A DNA stretch of 64,000 bases from positions 4,774,001-4,838,000 of the forward strand of contig NZ_AP022563.1 in the NCBI RefSeq assembly GCF_010726645.1, given 5' to 3'. Origin of the DNA: Mycolicibacterium duvalii (GTDB lineage Bacteria > Actinomycetota > Actinomycetes > Mycobacteriales > Mycobacteriaceae). Of the stretch, positions 8,806 to 17,768 are shown piece after piece. The notes under the pieces were generated by a model. The model ran no database searches. It was not told the DNA's origin and worked only from the letters and a program-made list of their open reading frames with translations. Both the position numbers and the translations under genes were made by a program. The first letter of the stretch is position 1; the number at the start of each line of letters is the position of its first letter.

Positions 8806-9737
8806 GCACATCGCAGGTCGGCCAGGACAGCGGGACCACCGTCGGGCCGCCGAAGAGCCTGGCCGCCGGAATCGTCAAGGCGCTGCGCCCCCGTCAGTGG
8901 GTCAAGAACGTCCTGGTCTTCGCCGCCCCGGTGGCCGCCCTCGGCGACGACCGCTACGCCTACGACTACCGCGAAGTCCTGATCCGGGTGCTGCTCGCGT
9001 TCGCGGTGTTCAGCCTCGCGGCATCGTGTGTATATCTCGTCAACGACGCCCGAGACGTCGAGGCCGACCGCGCGCACCCCACGAAACGGTTCCGCCCCAT
9101 CGCCGCCGGAGTGGTGCCCGAATGGCTGGCCTACAGCCTGGCGGTGGCGCTCGGCGCTGCGTCGCTGGTGATCTCGTGGATGGTCACACCGAACCTGGCG
9201 TTGGTGATGGCCGTCTACATCGCGATCCAGCTGGCCTACTGCTTCGGGCTCAAGCACCAACCGGTGATCGACATCTGCATCGTGTCGTCGGGCTTCCTGA
9301 TCCGCGCCATCGCCGGCGGTGTGGCCGCCGATGTGCCTCTGTCGCAATGGTTCCTGTTGATGATGGCGTTCGGTTCGCTGTTCATGGCGGCCGGTAAGCG
9401 GTACGCAGAACTGCAGCTGGCCGAGCGGACCGGTGCCAAGATCCGCAGGTCGCTGGAGGCCTACACCAGTTCCTACCTGCGCTTCGTGTGGACGCTGTCG
9501 GCGACCGCGCTGGTGCTCTGCTACGGCCTGTGGGCCTTCGAACGGGACGCGATGGGCGACACCTCGTGGTTCGTGGTGTCGATGGTGCCGTTCGTCGTCG
9601 CCATCCTGCGCTACGCCGTCGACGTCGACGGCGGCATGGCCGGTGAGCCGGAAGAGATCGCGTTGAAAGACCGGGTGCTGCAGATGCTCGCGGTCGCGTG
9701 GATCGGAACCCTCGGTGGCGCAATTTTCCTTAGCTGA
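8802..9737 (+). CDS. ubiA: Decaprenyl-phosphate phosphoribosyltransferase UbiA (DPPR synthase)
   Basis: Integral membrane UbiA-fold transferase of 311 residues (Rv3806c homologue) that joins decaprenyl phosphate to PRPP, the first committed step to decaprenyl-phosphoryl-arabinose. The first Asp-rich motif is visible as NDARDVEADRAHP near residue 76, and the protein is hydrophobic with about nine helices. The N-terminal RPRQWVKNVLVF segment is typical. It overlaps the preceding phosphatase gene and leads into aftB, so donor synthesis and arabinan capping are co-transcribed. Variants of this protein can modulate ethambutol susceptibility in M. tuberculosis. Confidence 0.95.
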   Translation: MSTSQVGQDSGTTVGPPKSLAAGIVKALRPRQWVKNVLVFAAPVAALGDDRYAYDYREVLIRVLLAFAVFSLAASCVYLVNDARDVEADRAHPTKRFRPIAAGVVPEWLAYSLAVALGAASLVISWMVTPNLALVMAVYIAIQLAYCFGLKHQPVIDICIVSSGFLIRAIAGGVAADVPLSQWFLLMMAFGSLFMAAGKRYAELQLAERTGAKIRRSLEAYTSSYLRFVWTLSATALVLCYGLWAFERDAMGDTSWFVVSMVPFVVAILRYAVDVDGGMAGEPEEIALKDRVLQMLAVAWIGTLGGAIFLS

Positions 9738-9798
9738 CCGCCAATCGGCCACTTCGACAGCGGGCCGCCGATCCGGTGCGGCGCCCGTCGGTTCGCCG

Positions 9799-11748
9799 GT
9801 GGACCGATTCCTGCGGCACGGGCCGACCTTCCCCTACACCGCCTCGGTGCGGCTGAGCCTGTGGCTGTCCGTGCTCACGGTGGCCGTGCTGTTCGGGTGG
9901 GGGGCCTGGCAGCGCCGGTGGATCGCCGACGACGGCCTGATCGTGCTGCGGACCATCCGGAACCTGTTGGCCGGCAACGGTCCGGTCTTCAACGCCGGCG
10001 AGCGTGTCGAGGCCAACACGTCGACGGCGTGGTCATATCTGGTGTACCTGGCCAGCCTCGTCGCCGGGTCGGCCCGGCTGGAGTACGTGGTGCTGGTGCT
10101 CGCTCTGGTGCTCTCGGTGGCCGGAATGGTGCTCGTCATGCTCGGGACCGCCCGGCTCTACGCACCGAGCCTGGCCGGTCGCCGCGCAGTGCTGCTGCCC
10201 GCCGGAGCGCTGGTCTACATCGCGGTGCCGCCGGCGCGTGACTTCGCCACGTCAGGCCTGGAAAACGGTTTGGTGCTGGCCTATCTCGGGTTGTTGTGGT
10301 GGATGATGGTGCGCTGGTCGCAAGCGCTGCGCGGCCGGACCCGCACGCCCGGCGGCGGCCGCAGCTTCGACACCGCCCTGGCTTTCGTCGCCGGGTTCTC
10401 CGTGCTGGTGCGTCCGGAACTCGCGCTCGTCGGGGGTGCGGCTCTGGTGATGATGCTGGTGGCCGCACCCGATTGGCGCCGTCGCGTCGTGCTCATCGTC
10501 GCCGGCGGCCTGCTCCCGGTGGCCTACCAGATCTTCCGGATGGGTTACTACGGGCTACTGGTCCCGGGGACCGCGGTGGCCAAGGACGCCTCGGGTGCCA
10601 AGTGGAACCAGGGACTGGCCTATCTGGCCAACTTCAACCAGCCTTACCTGCTGTGGGCGCCGGCGGTGCTGCTGATCGGGCTGGCGCTGATGGTGATGTT
10701 GCTGCGCGGGCGACCGGCCTGGGTGAACCGCCGTGCCCCCGAGGGCACCGGACGCTGGGCCCGGATCGTGCAGAACCCCACCGCCGTCGTCGTTTTCATG
10801 CTCGTCAGCGGTCTGCTGCAGGCCGTGTACTGGGTCCGCCAAGGCGGTGACTTCATGCACGGCCGGGTGCTGTTGACGCCGTTGTTCTGCCTGCTGGCCC
10901 CGGTGTCGCTGGTGCCCCTGATGCTGCCGGACAAGTCGCGGATGGCCCGCGGCGCCGGCTACCTGTACACCGGCGCCGCCGCGTTGCTGTGGGTCGCGGT
11001 CGCCGGATGGGCGCTGTGGGCCGCGAACTCGCCGGGCATGGGTCCCGACGCCACCCGGGTCACCTACAGCGGCATCGTCGACGAACGTCGGTTCTACGCC
11101 CAGGCCACCGGGCACGCGCATCCGTTGACCGCGGCCGACTACCTCGACTATCCGCGCATGCGCGCGGTGCTGACCGCCATCGACAACACCCCTGACGGCG
11201 CGTTGTGGCTGCCCGCCGGCAACTACGACATGTGGGACGTGGTGCCCGCCATCCCCCCTCCGCCGGAACTGCGCACCCCCGACTACCGCGGCCCGCAGAC
11301 GGTGTTCTTCACCAATCTCGGCATGATGGGCATGAACGTCGGACTGGACGTGCGCGTAATCGACCAGATCGGCCTGGCCAATCCGCTGGCGGCACACACC
11401 GAACGCCTCACCGACGGCCGGATCGGCCACGACAAGAACCTTTTTCCGGACTGGGCGGTCGCCGAGGGGCCGTTCCTCAAGGAGCGGCCGTACATCCCGC
11501 AGTATCTCGACGAGGACTGGATCCGTCAGGCCGAGGCGGCGCTGAAATGTCCGCAGACCCAAGAGATGCTGGAAGCGCGGCGGGCGCCGATGGGCCCGCG
11601 CAGGTTCCTGTCGAACCTGCTCAACGCGGCGGAATTCACCAGCTACCGCATCGACCGGGTGCCGCTGTACGAACTCCGACGATGCGGTCTGCCGGTGCCC
11701 GAACCGGTCAACCCGACCTACACGGGACTCCCCGCCACGGGCCCGTGA
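9799..11748 (+). CDS. aftB: Terminal beta-(1-2)-arabinofuranosyltransferase AftB
   Basis: GT-C membrane enzyme that adds the terminal beta-(1-2) arabinofuranose of arabinan (Rv3805c homologue). The early acidic pair in WIADDGLIVLR marks the extracytoplasmic catalytic loop, followed by many membrane helices and a C-terminal periplasmic domain. The start is uncertain. GTG 9715 would overlap ubiA, but codons 9715-9798 include a TTA and have poor GC at third positions; from GTG 9799 the codon use is typical (649 residues). GTG 9847 gives the length closest to the tuberculosis protein. No strong ribosome site decides this. Confidence 0.92.
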   Translation: MDRFLRHGPTFPYTASVRLSLWLSVLTVAVLFGWGAWQRRWIADDGLIVLRTIRNLLAGNGPVFNAGERVEANTSTAWSYLVYLASLVAGSARLEYVVLVLALVLSVAGMVLVMLGTARLYAPSLAGRRAVLLPAGALVYIAVPPARDFATSGLENGLVLAYLGLLWWMMVRWSQALRGRTRTPGGGRSFDTALAFVAGFSVLVRPELALVGGAALVMMLVAAPDWRRRVVLIVAGGLLPVAYQIFRMGYYGLLVPGTAVAKDASGAKWNQGLAYLANFNQPYLLWAPAVLLIGLALMVMLLRGRPAWVNRRAPEGTGRWARIVQNPTAVVVFMLVSGLLQAVYWVRQGGDFMHGRVLLTPLFCLLAPVSLVPLMLPDKSRMARGAGYLYTGAAALLWVAVAGWALWAANSPGMGPDATRVTYSGIVDERRFYAQATGHAHPLTAADYLDYPRMRAVLTAIDNTPDGALWLPAGNYDMWDVVPAIPPPPELRTPDYRGPQTVFFTNLGMMGMNVGLDVRVIDQIGLANPLAAHTERLTDGRIGHDKNLFPDWAVAEGPFLKERPYIPQYLDEDWIRQAEAALKCPQTQEMLEARRAPMGPRRFLSNLLNAAEFTSYRIDRVPLYELRRCGLPVPEPVNPTYTGLPATGP

Positions 11749-11987
11749 GAATTTCAGGCACGCCCGTGCCGATTTGTTGCCGGGGCGGGTTTTCTGCTTT
11801 CGTAATGCTCGACGTAACACTTGAGCCATGTCGATCAGATAAGGCATGTGACGGGCGCCGCGAGCCGATCGCGGCGCGAAGAGATCGCCACAACGGTGTG
11901 GTTGACTAACGGGCAAGACTGCGGCCGGGAGCATTTCGAGCACCGATGGCCTGCTGCTGCTTGACGACAGATTGGATTGACACACGC

Positions 11988-13061
11988 ATGAAGTTGGTTG
12001 GAAGGCTGCGCGGGGCAGCGAAGGTCTCGTGGCGCCGGTTCACGGTGGCGGCCCTGGTGGCGGCCGTCTTGCCGGCTCTGATCGGTACGGTCGGCGGCTC
12101 GGCGACGGCCGGGGCGTTCTCCCGGCCCGGTCTGCCGGTCGAGTACCTGATGGTGCCGTCGGCCGGGATGGGCCGCGACATCAAGGTGCAGTTCCAGAGC
12201 GGTGGGGCCAACGCACCGGGCCTCTACCTGCTCGACGGCCTGCGCGCACAGGACGACTTCAACGGCTGGGACATCAACACCGCGGCGTTCGAGTGGTACC
12301 TCGATTCCGGGCTCGCGACGATCATGCCGGTCGGCGGCCAGTCCAGCTTCTACAGCGACTGGTACAAGCCGGCCTGCGGCAACAACGGTTGCTCGACCTA
12401 CAAGTGGGAGACGTTCCTGACCCAGGAGCTGCCCGCTTACCTGGCTGCGAACAAGGGCGTCGACCCGAACCGCAACGCGGCCGTGGGTCTGTCGATGGCC
12501 GGTTCGGCGGCGCTGACGCTGGCGATCTACTACCCACAGCAGTTCCAGTACGCCGGATCGCTGTCGGGTTACCTGAACCTCTCCGAGGGCTGGTGGCCGA
12601 TGCTGGTCAACCTGTCGATGGGTGATGCGGGCGGCTACGACGCCAACGACATGTGGGGCCGCACCGAGGACCCGAACAGCGCCTGGAAACGCAACGACCC
12701 GATGGTCAACATCGGCAAGCTGGTCGCCAACAACACCCGCATCTGGGTCTACGCGGGCAACGGCAAGCCGGCCGAGGTCAACGGCACGGTCGCGGGCGAC
12801 AACTTGCCCGCGAAGTTCCTGGAGAGCCTCACGCTGCGCACCAACAAGACCTTCCAGGAGGAGTACATCGCGGCGGGCGGCCGCAACGGTGTCTTCAACT
12901 TCCCGGCGGGCGGCACGCACGACTGGCCCTACTGGGGACAGCAGCTGCAGCAGATGAAGCCGGACATCCAGCGCGTGCTCGGCGCGGTTCCGCAGCCGTC
13001 GGCACCGGCGGCACCGGCTGAGGGCGCTGCCCCCGCCGAGCCGGTCTCCTCGGGCGGTTAG
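11988..13061 (+). CDS. fbpA: Antigen 85A-type mycolyltransferase
   Basis: Secreted mycolyltransferase (Ag85 family, Rv3804c position) that transfers mycolate between trehalose monomycolates and onto arabinogalactan, and binds fibronectin. With the ATG at 11988 (357 residues) the signal peptide is 43 residues (ending ATAGA) and the mature protein begins FSRPGLP. The nucleophile in GLSMAG is then residue 169, equal to the classical Ser126 of mature Ag85. The His of the triad is in GGTHDWPYW. A Pro/Ala-rich tail of about 25 residues extends the C-terminus. A 239-nt upstream gap likely holds its promoter; I could not place a convincing one. A strong terminator follows. Confidence 0.95.
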   Translation: MKLVGRLRGAAKVSWRRFTVAALVAAVLPALIGTVGGSATAGAFSRPGLPVEYLMVPSAGMGRDIKVQFQSGGANAPGLYLLDGLRAQDDFNGWDINTAAFEWYLDSGLATIMPVGGQSSFYSDWYKPACGNNGCSTYKWETFLTQELPAYLAANKGVDPNRNAAVGLSMAGSAALTLAIYYPQQFQYAGSLSGYLNLSEGWWPMLVNLSMGDAGGYDANDMWGRTEDPNSAWKRNDPMVNIGKLVANNTRIWVYAGNGKPAEVNGTVAGDNLPAKFLESLTLRTNKTFQEEYIAAGGRNGVFNFPAGGTHDWPYWGQQLQQMKPDIQRVLGAVPQPSAPAAPAEGAAPAEPVSSGG

Positions 13062-13075
13062 GTCTCGACCCCGAC

Positions 13076-13115
13076 GACGGCGGTGCCCCACCCGGGGCGC
13101 CGCCGTCGCTCTTTT
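13076..13115 (+). terminator. Rho-independent terminator after fbpA
   Basis: A 14-bp GC-rich stem (13076-13089 with 13094-13107, one G-U pair) with a 4-nt loop is followed closely by a run of T residues (13112-13115). It begins 15 nt past the fbpA stop and separates fbpA from fbpD. Confidence 0.85.
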
Positions 13116-13186
13116 CACACCCGGGCCGTCGCAGTGGTGTGATTCACTACTTTGCGGTGGACCCGGTCGAGACGAAGGTGAATGTG

Positions 13187-14089
13187 ATGCGTGCGGTGAT
13201 GCGTTCGGTCCTGGCCGCGGTGGCGGTCCTCGCACTCTGGTCGGCGGGAGTGCTCCCGGGAGCCCCGGGAACACCGCCCGCGCACGCCCAGGGGGTCGAG
13301 TTCCTGATGGTGCCGTCCCCGGCGATGGGCCGCGACATTCCCGTCGCCTTCCAGGGCGGCGGTCCGCACGCAGTGGTGCTGCTCGACGCGTTCAACGCCG
13401 CCCCGGACGTCAGCAACTGGGTGACCGCGGGCAACGCGATGAACACGCTGGCCGGGTCCGGCGTCTCGGTGGTCGCGCCGGCCGGTGGGGCGTGGAGCAT
13501 GTACACGAACTGGGAGCAGGACGGCAGCAAGCAGTGGGAGACCTTCCTGGCCGACGAGCTGCCCAACTGGCTGGCCGCCAACAAGGGCCTGGCTCCGGGC
13601 GGGCACGGCATCGTGGGCGCGGCCCAGGGCGGCACCGGGGCGCTGACCATGGCGGCCTTCCACCCCAACCGCTACCGCTACGCCGGCTCGCTGTCGGGCT
13701 TCCTCACCCCGTCGGCCACCGCGATGAACGGCGCGATCACCGCAGGGCTGGCCCGCTTCGGCGGTGTCGACACCCGCAACATGTGGGGGCTGCCGCAGCT
13801 GGGCCGGTGGAAGTGGCACGACCCCGACGTGCACGTGCAGCTGCTGGTGAACAACAACACCCGGTTGTGGGTGTACAGCCCGTCGGCCACCACGTGCACC
13901 GACCCCGCGGCCATGATCGGTTACTGCGACCAGGCGCAGGGCAGCAACCGCACGTTCTACCAGCACTACCGCGCCACCGGCGGCGGTAACGGGCACTTCG
14001 ACTTCCCGAACTCGGGCAACCACGACTGGGGTTCCTGGAGTGGGCAGCTGGCCGCGATGTCAGGGGAGCTGGCTGCGGTTCTGCGCTGA
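13187..14089 (+). CDS. fbpD: MPT51/FbpD, non-catalytic Ag85-like secreted protein
   Basis: Secreted alpha/beta-hydrolase-fold protein of 300 residues (Rv3803c homologue). I chose the ATG at 13187 since it begins a clear signal peptide ending near PAHA and has a GAAGGTG-like site upstream. It aligns with Ag85 throughout, but the nucleophile elbow GLSMAG is replaced by GAAQGG, so the catalytic Ser is Ala. MPT51 of M. tuberculosis is likewise reported to lack mycolyltransferase activity and to bind matrix or carbohydrate ligands. It is transcribed after fbpA but behind a terminator, so may have its own promoter in 13116-13186. Confidence 0.93.
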   Translation: MRAVMRSVLAAVAVLALWSAGVLPGAPGTPPAHAQGVEFLMVPSPAMGRDIPVAFQGGGPHAVVLLDAFNAAPDVSNWVTAGNAMNTLAGSGVSVVAPAGGAWSMYTNWEQDGSKQWETFLADELPNWLAANKGLAPGGHGIVGAAQGGTGALTMAAFHPNRYRYAGSLSGFLTPSATAMNGAITAGLARFGGVDTRNMWGLPQLGRWKWHDPDVHVQLLVNNNTRLWVYSPSATTCTDPAAMIGYCDQAQGSNRTFYQHYRATGGGNGHFDFPNSGNHDWGSWSGQLAAMSGELAAVLR

Positions 14090-14141
14090 GCGCCGGGGTT
14101 ACTCAGCCGATCCTCAGCAACCGGCCGGTAGGTTGGACTGC

Positions 14142-14588
14142 GTGCAGCACGGGTCACGGTCGACGATCGCAGGGATGGCAGGACTGTCCGCGCTCGTCGC
14201 TCTGCCGGCCGCCTGGCTCACCGGGTGCGCGTTCAGCGACGACATGATGTCGGGGCTGACCTCCGAGCGGGAACCCGCTCCGGTGCACGGCGAATCGCCT
14301 GCGCGGCCGCCCGGCCCCGCAGACGCCGACGCGAACTCCAACGCCCTGGTGGTCACGCCGCGCCAGCAGGACTACCTCGACGCCCTGCACGCGGCCGGCA
14401 TCGAACCGGCCAGTGACCTGACCGCGCTGAGCATCGGTTCCTACGTGTGCCAGGCTCGCGCGGCCAAGCAGCCTGACCAGGCCGTGTGGGACTTCATCGC
14501 GCCGATGGTGGCCAGCGACCCGGACGACCCCGCGTTCCAGAACACGACGGCCGACTACATTCGCATCGCGACCGACCGACTCTGCTAA
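14142..14588 (+). CDS. DUF732-type lipoprotein
   Basis: A 148-residue protein from GTG 14142 (an alternative start is ATG 14175). A hydrophobic stretch ends in the lipobox LTGC, so it is a predicted lipoprotein anchored outside the membrane. After an acidic/Pro-rich linker, the C-terminal part has the short helical DUF732 pattern: YLDALHAAGI, then a Gly-Ser-Tyr-Val-Cys motif, ending with a Cys that could form a disulfide. DUF732 proteins are common, small and secreted in mycobacteria; none has a firm function. It sits between fbpD and culp6. Confidence 0.7.
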   Translation: MQHGSRSTIAGMAGLSALVALPAAWLTGCAFSDDMMSGLTSEREPAPVHGESPARPPGPADADANSNALVVTPRQQDYLDALHAAGIEPASDLTALSIGSYVCQARAAKQPDQAVWDFIAPMVASDPDDPAFQNTTADYIRIATDRLC

Positions 14589-14606
14589 CAGGAGCGCCTG
14601 ACTTTC

Positions 14607-15614
14607 ATGCCGAAGACCAACCGGCGAAAACGCCACCGCTTGCTCGCGCTCACCGCCGCCGGCGCCGTGGGGCTGGTGGTGGTGCTCATCGTGGCCATCG
14701 TGATCGTCGTGCTGCGCCGGCCCGACGCACCGCCGACCGCGGTGCCCCCGTCGGCCGTGCCGCCGACCGCGGTGCCGCCGACCTCCAAGCCGCGGCCGGA
14801 CTTCCAGGACGCGAGCTGCCCGGACGTCCAATTGGTGTCGATCCCCGGGACCTGGGAGTCCTCGGTGTCGCTCGACCCGTTCAACCCGGTGCAGTTCCCG
14901 GCCGCGCTGCTGCTCAACGTCACCAACCCGATCCGCGGGCAGTTCGGCAGTGACCGCCTGGAAGTGTTCACCGTCCCCTACACCGCACAGTTCCACAATC
15001 CGCTGTCGGCCGACCAGCAGATGTCGTACAACGACAGCCGGGCCGAGGGCACGCGGGCGGCCGTCGCCGCGATGACGGACATGAACAACCGCTGCCCGCT
15101 GACCAGCTACGTGCTGGTCGGCTTCTCGCAGGGGGCGGTGATCGCCGGTGACATCGCCAGCGACATCGGCAATGGACGCGGACCCGTCGACCAGGACCTG
15201 GTGCTGGGGGCGGTGCTGATCGCCGACGGCCGGCGGGAGCCCGGCGTCGGCCAGGACGTGGGCCCCAACCCGCCGGGGCAGGGCGCCGAGATCACCCTGC
15301 ACGAGGTGCCGACATTGTCGGCGCTGGGGCTGACGATGTCCGGCCCCCGCCCGGGCGGCTTCGGCGCGCTCGACAACCGCACCTATGAGATCTGCGCACG
15401 CGGCGACCTGATCTGCGCGGCGCCGGAGTCGGCCTTCAACATCACGGCGCTGCCCAAGACACTGGAGGTGCTCTCCGGCGGTGCGGGCCAGCCGGTGCAT
15501 GCGATGTACGCCACGCCGCAGTTCTGGTCTGTCGACGGGCTCTCGGCCACTCAGTGGACGCTGAACTGGGCGCAGGGTCTCGTCGATAACGCGCCGCAGC
15601 CAAAACATGGCTGA
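14607..15614 (+). CDS. culp6: Cutinase-like hydrolase Culp6 (Rv3802c homologue)
   Basis: Cell-wall serine esterase of 335 residues with phospholipase A and thioesterase activities reported for its M. tuberculosis homologue, essential there and linked to mycolate metabolism. Residues 13-33 form a single N-terminal membrane anchor or signal; a Pro/Ala linker follows; the cutinase domain begins at the Cys in ASCPDVQLV. The nucleophile is in GFSQGAV, with later Asp (YEICARGDLIC) and His (VHAMY) as likely triad members. It sits directly upstream of the fadD32-pks13-accD4 promoter. Confidence 0.92.
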   Translation: MPKTNRRKRHRLLALTAAGAVGLVVVLIVAIVIVVLRRPDAPPTAVPPSAVPPTAVPPTSKPRPDFQDASCPDVQLVSIPGTWESSVSLDPFNPVQFPAALLLNVTNPIRGQFGSDRLEVFTVPYTAQFHNPLSADQQMSYNDSRAEGTRAAVAAMTDMNNRCPLTSYVLVGFSQGAVIAGDIASDIGNGRGPVDQDLVLGAVLIADGRREPGVGQDVGPNPPGQGAEITLHEVPTLSALGLTMSGPRPGGFGALDNRTYEICARGDLICAAPESAFNITALPKTLEVLSGGAGQPVHAMYATPQFWSVDGLSATQWTLNWAQGLVDNAPQPKHG

Positions 15615-15642
15615 CCCGTGACCGACACGAACGAGCCGTAAT

Positions 15643-15671
15643 TTGGCACGCCCGCGCAGGTCGCTTAGCAT
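15643..15671 (+). promoter_or_regulatory. Sigma-A-like promoter of the fadD32-pks13-accD4 operon
   Basis: TTGGCA (15643-15648) matches the -35 consensus at 5 of 6 positions, and TAGCAT (15666-15671) matches TANNNT, with exactly 17 nt between them. It lies 143 nt upstream of fadD32 in the otherwise empty 15615-15814 interval. The start point would be about 15678-15680, just at an AT-rich stretch with a short inverted repeat (AGATT at 15679-15683, AATCT at 15690-15694). Confidence 0.6.
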
Positions 15672-15814
15672 TACCACCAGATTAAGGAAAATCTAAGAGC
15701 GGCGGCCGGCGGCTGATGGGGTGGGGGGCCTACTCCCCGGTACGATCTTCGCGTTCGGGATGAAGATTACGCAGGGATTTCCGCGGGATACCGTCCTGCT
15801 TGATTGGAGAGAAG

Positions 15815-17704
15815 ATGGCCTTCCACAACCCGTTCATCAAGGACGGATTGATCAAATTCCCCGACAACGGGAGCCTGGTCAAACACGTCGAGCGATGGGC
15901 GAAGGTGCGTGGCGACAAGCTGGCCTACCGCTTCCTGGACTTCTCCACCGAACGTGACGGGGTGGCCCGTGACCTCAACTGGGCCGACTTCGGCACCCGC
16001 AACCGCGCGGTCGGTGCCCGGCTGCAGCAGGTCACCCAGCCCGGCGACCGCGTCGCCATCCTGTGCCCGCAGAACCTGGAGTACCTGGTCGCGTTCTTCG
16101 GCACCCTGTACTCCGGCCGGATCGCGGTGCCGCTGTTCGATCCGTCCGAGCCCGGGCATGTCGGCCGGTTGCACGCGGTCCTGGACAACTGCACCCCGTC
16201 GGCCATCCTGACCACCACGGCGGCCGCCGAAGGCGTGCGCAAGTTCTTCCGCACCCGGCCGGCCAACCAGCGCCCGCGCGTCATCGCCGTCGACGCGGTG
16301 CCCGACGAGGTCGGCGCCACCTGGGAGCCCGTCGACGTCGCCCACGACACCGTCGCATACCTGCAGTACACCTCGGGGTCGACCCGCATCCCGACGGGCG
16401 TGCAGATCACCCACCTGAACCTGGCCACCAACGTCGTGCAGGTGATCGAGGCCCTCGAAGGTGAAGAGGGCGACCGCGGCGTGTCCTGGTTGCCGTTCTT
16501 CCACGACATGGGCCTGATCACGGTGCTGTTGTCGCCGATGATCGGCCACTATGTGGAGTTCATGACGCCCGCGGCGTTCGTGCGCCGCCCCGGTCGCTGG
16601 ATCCGGGCGATGGCCCGCCAGGAAGGCGACACCGGCGGCACCATCTCCGTGGCCCCGAACTTCGCGTTCGACCATGCCGCCGCGCGCGGTGTGCCCAAGG
16701 ACGGCGAGCCGCCGCTGGATCTGTCCAACGTCAAGGGCATCCTCAACGGCAGCGAGCCGATCTCGGCGGCCACGGTGCGCCGCTTCAACGAGGCCTTCAG
16801 TCCGTACGGCTTCCGCGAGGTGGCCATCAAGCCGTCCTACGGCCTGGCCGAGGCCACCCTGTTCGTGTCCACGACGCCGATGGACCAGCCACCGACGATC
16901 ACCTCCGTCGACCGCGACGAGCTCAACAACCACCGCTTCGTGCCGGTGCCCGACGACTCGCCGAAGGCGGTGCCGCAGGCCGGGGCCGGCAAGGTCGGCG
17001 TGGCCGAGTGGGCCGTGATCGTCGACAACGACACCGCCACCGAGCTGCCCGACGGCCAGATCGGCGAGATCTGGATCAGCGGGCAGAACATGGGCACCGG
17101 CTACTGGAACAAGCCGGAGGAAACGATCGCCACGTTCCAGAACATCCTCAAGTCGCGCACCGACCCGTCGCACGCCCAGGGCGCCCCGGACGACGCCACC
17201 TGGGTGCGGACCGGTGACCTGGGCGCGTACCACGACGGCGAGCTCTACATCACCGGACGCGTCAAGGATCTGGTCATCATCGACGGCCGCAACCACTATC
17301 CGCAGGACCTGGAGTACTCCGCACAGGAGGCCACCAAGGCGCTGCGGACCGGTTTCGTGGCCGCGTTCTCGGTGCCGGCCAACCAGCTGCCCGACGAGGT
17401 CTTCGACGATGCGCACGCCGGTCTCAAGCGCGACCCCGACGACACTTCCGAGCAGTTGGTGATCGTCGGCGAGCGGGCTCCCGGTGCCCACAAACTCGAC
17501 ATGGCCCCGATCGCCGACGACATTCGTGCGGCGATCGCGGTACGCCACGGCGTGACGGTGCGCGATGTGCTGCTGACCGCGGCCGGTGCGATCCCGCGCA
17601 CGTCCAGCGGCAAGATCGGCCGGCGCGCATGCCGGTCGGCCTATCTCGACGGGAGTCTGCGCAGCGGCAAGATCGCCAACGCATTCCCCGACGAGTCGGA
17701 CTGA
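15815..17704 (+). CDS. fadD32: Long-chain fatty acyl-AMP ligase FadD32
   Basis: Activates the meromycolic acid as acyl-AMP and loads it on the N-terminal acyl carrier domain of Pks13. It is 629 residues from ATG 15815, which is preceded by GGAGAG; a TTG five codons upstream is less likely. The adenylation P-loop is visible as YTSGSTRIPTG, the later motif YGLAEATLFVST is present, and the conserved catalytic Lys region at the C-terminus reads RTSSGKIGRRA. It is the first gene of fadD32-pks13-accD4. Confidence 0.96.
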   Translation: MAFHNPFIKDGLIKFPDNGSLVKHVERWAKVRGDKLAYRFLDFSTERDGVARDLNWADFGTRNRAVGARLQQVTQPGDRVAILCPQNLEYLVAFFGTLYSGRIAVPLFDPSEPGHVGRLHAVLDNCTPSAILTTTAAAEGVRKFFRTRPANQRPRVIAVDAVPDEVGATWEPVDVAHDTVAYLQYTSGSTRIPTGVQITHLNLATNVVQVIEALEGEEGDRGVSWLPFFHDMGLITVLLSPMIGHYVEFMTPAAFVRRPGRWIRAMARQEGDTGGTISVAPNFAFDHAAARGVPKDGEPPLDLSNVKGILNGSEPISAATVRRFNEAFSPYGFREVAIKPSYGLAEATLFVSTTPMDQPPTITSVDRDELNNHRFVPVPDDSPKAVPQAGAGKVGVAEWAVIVDNDTATELPDGQIGEIWISGQNMGTGYWNKPEETIATFQNILKSRTDPSHAQGAPDDATWVRTGDLGAYHDGELYITGRVKDLVIIDGRNHYPQDLEYSAQEATKALRTGFVAAFSVPANQLPDEVFDDAHAGLKRDPDDTSEQLVIVGERAPGAHKLDMAPIADDIRAAIAVRHGVTVRDVLLTAAGAIPRTSSGKIGRRACRSAYLDGSLRSGKIANAFPDESD

Positions 17705-17768
17705 CGCTGTCAACTACATCAACGGCAACGGCGGCTGCCCTGGCCGCCGATCGTGAGGTTATGTGAAC

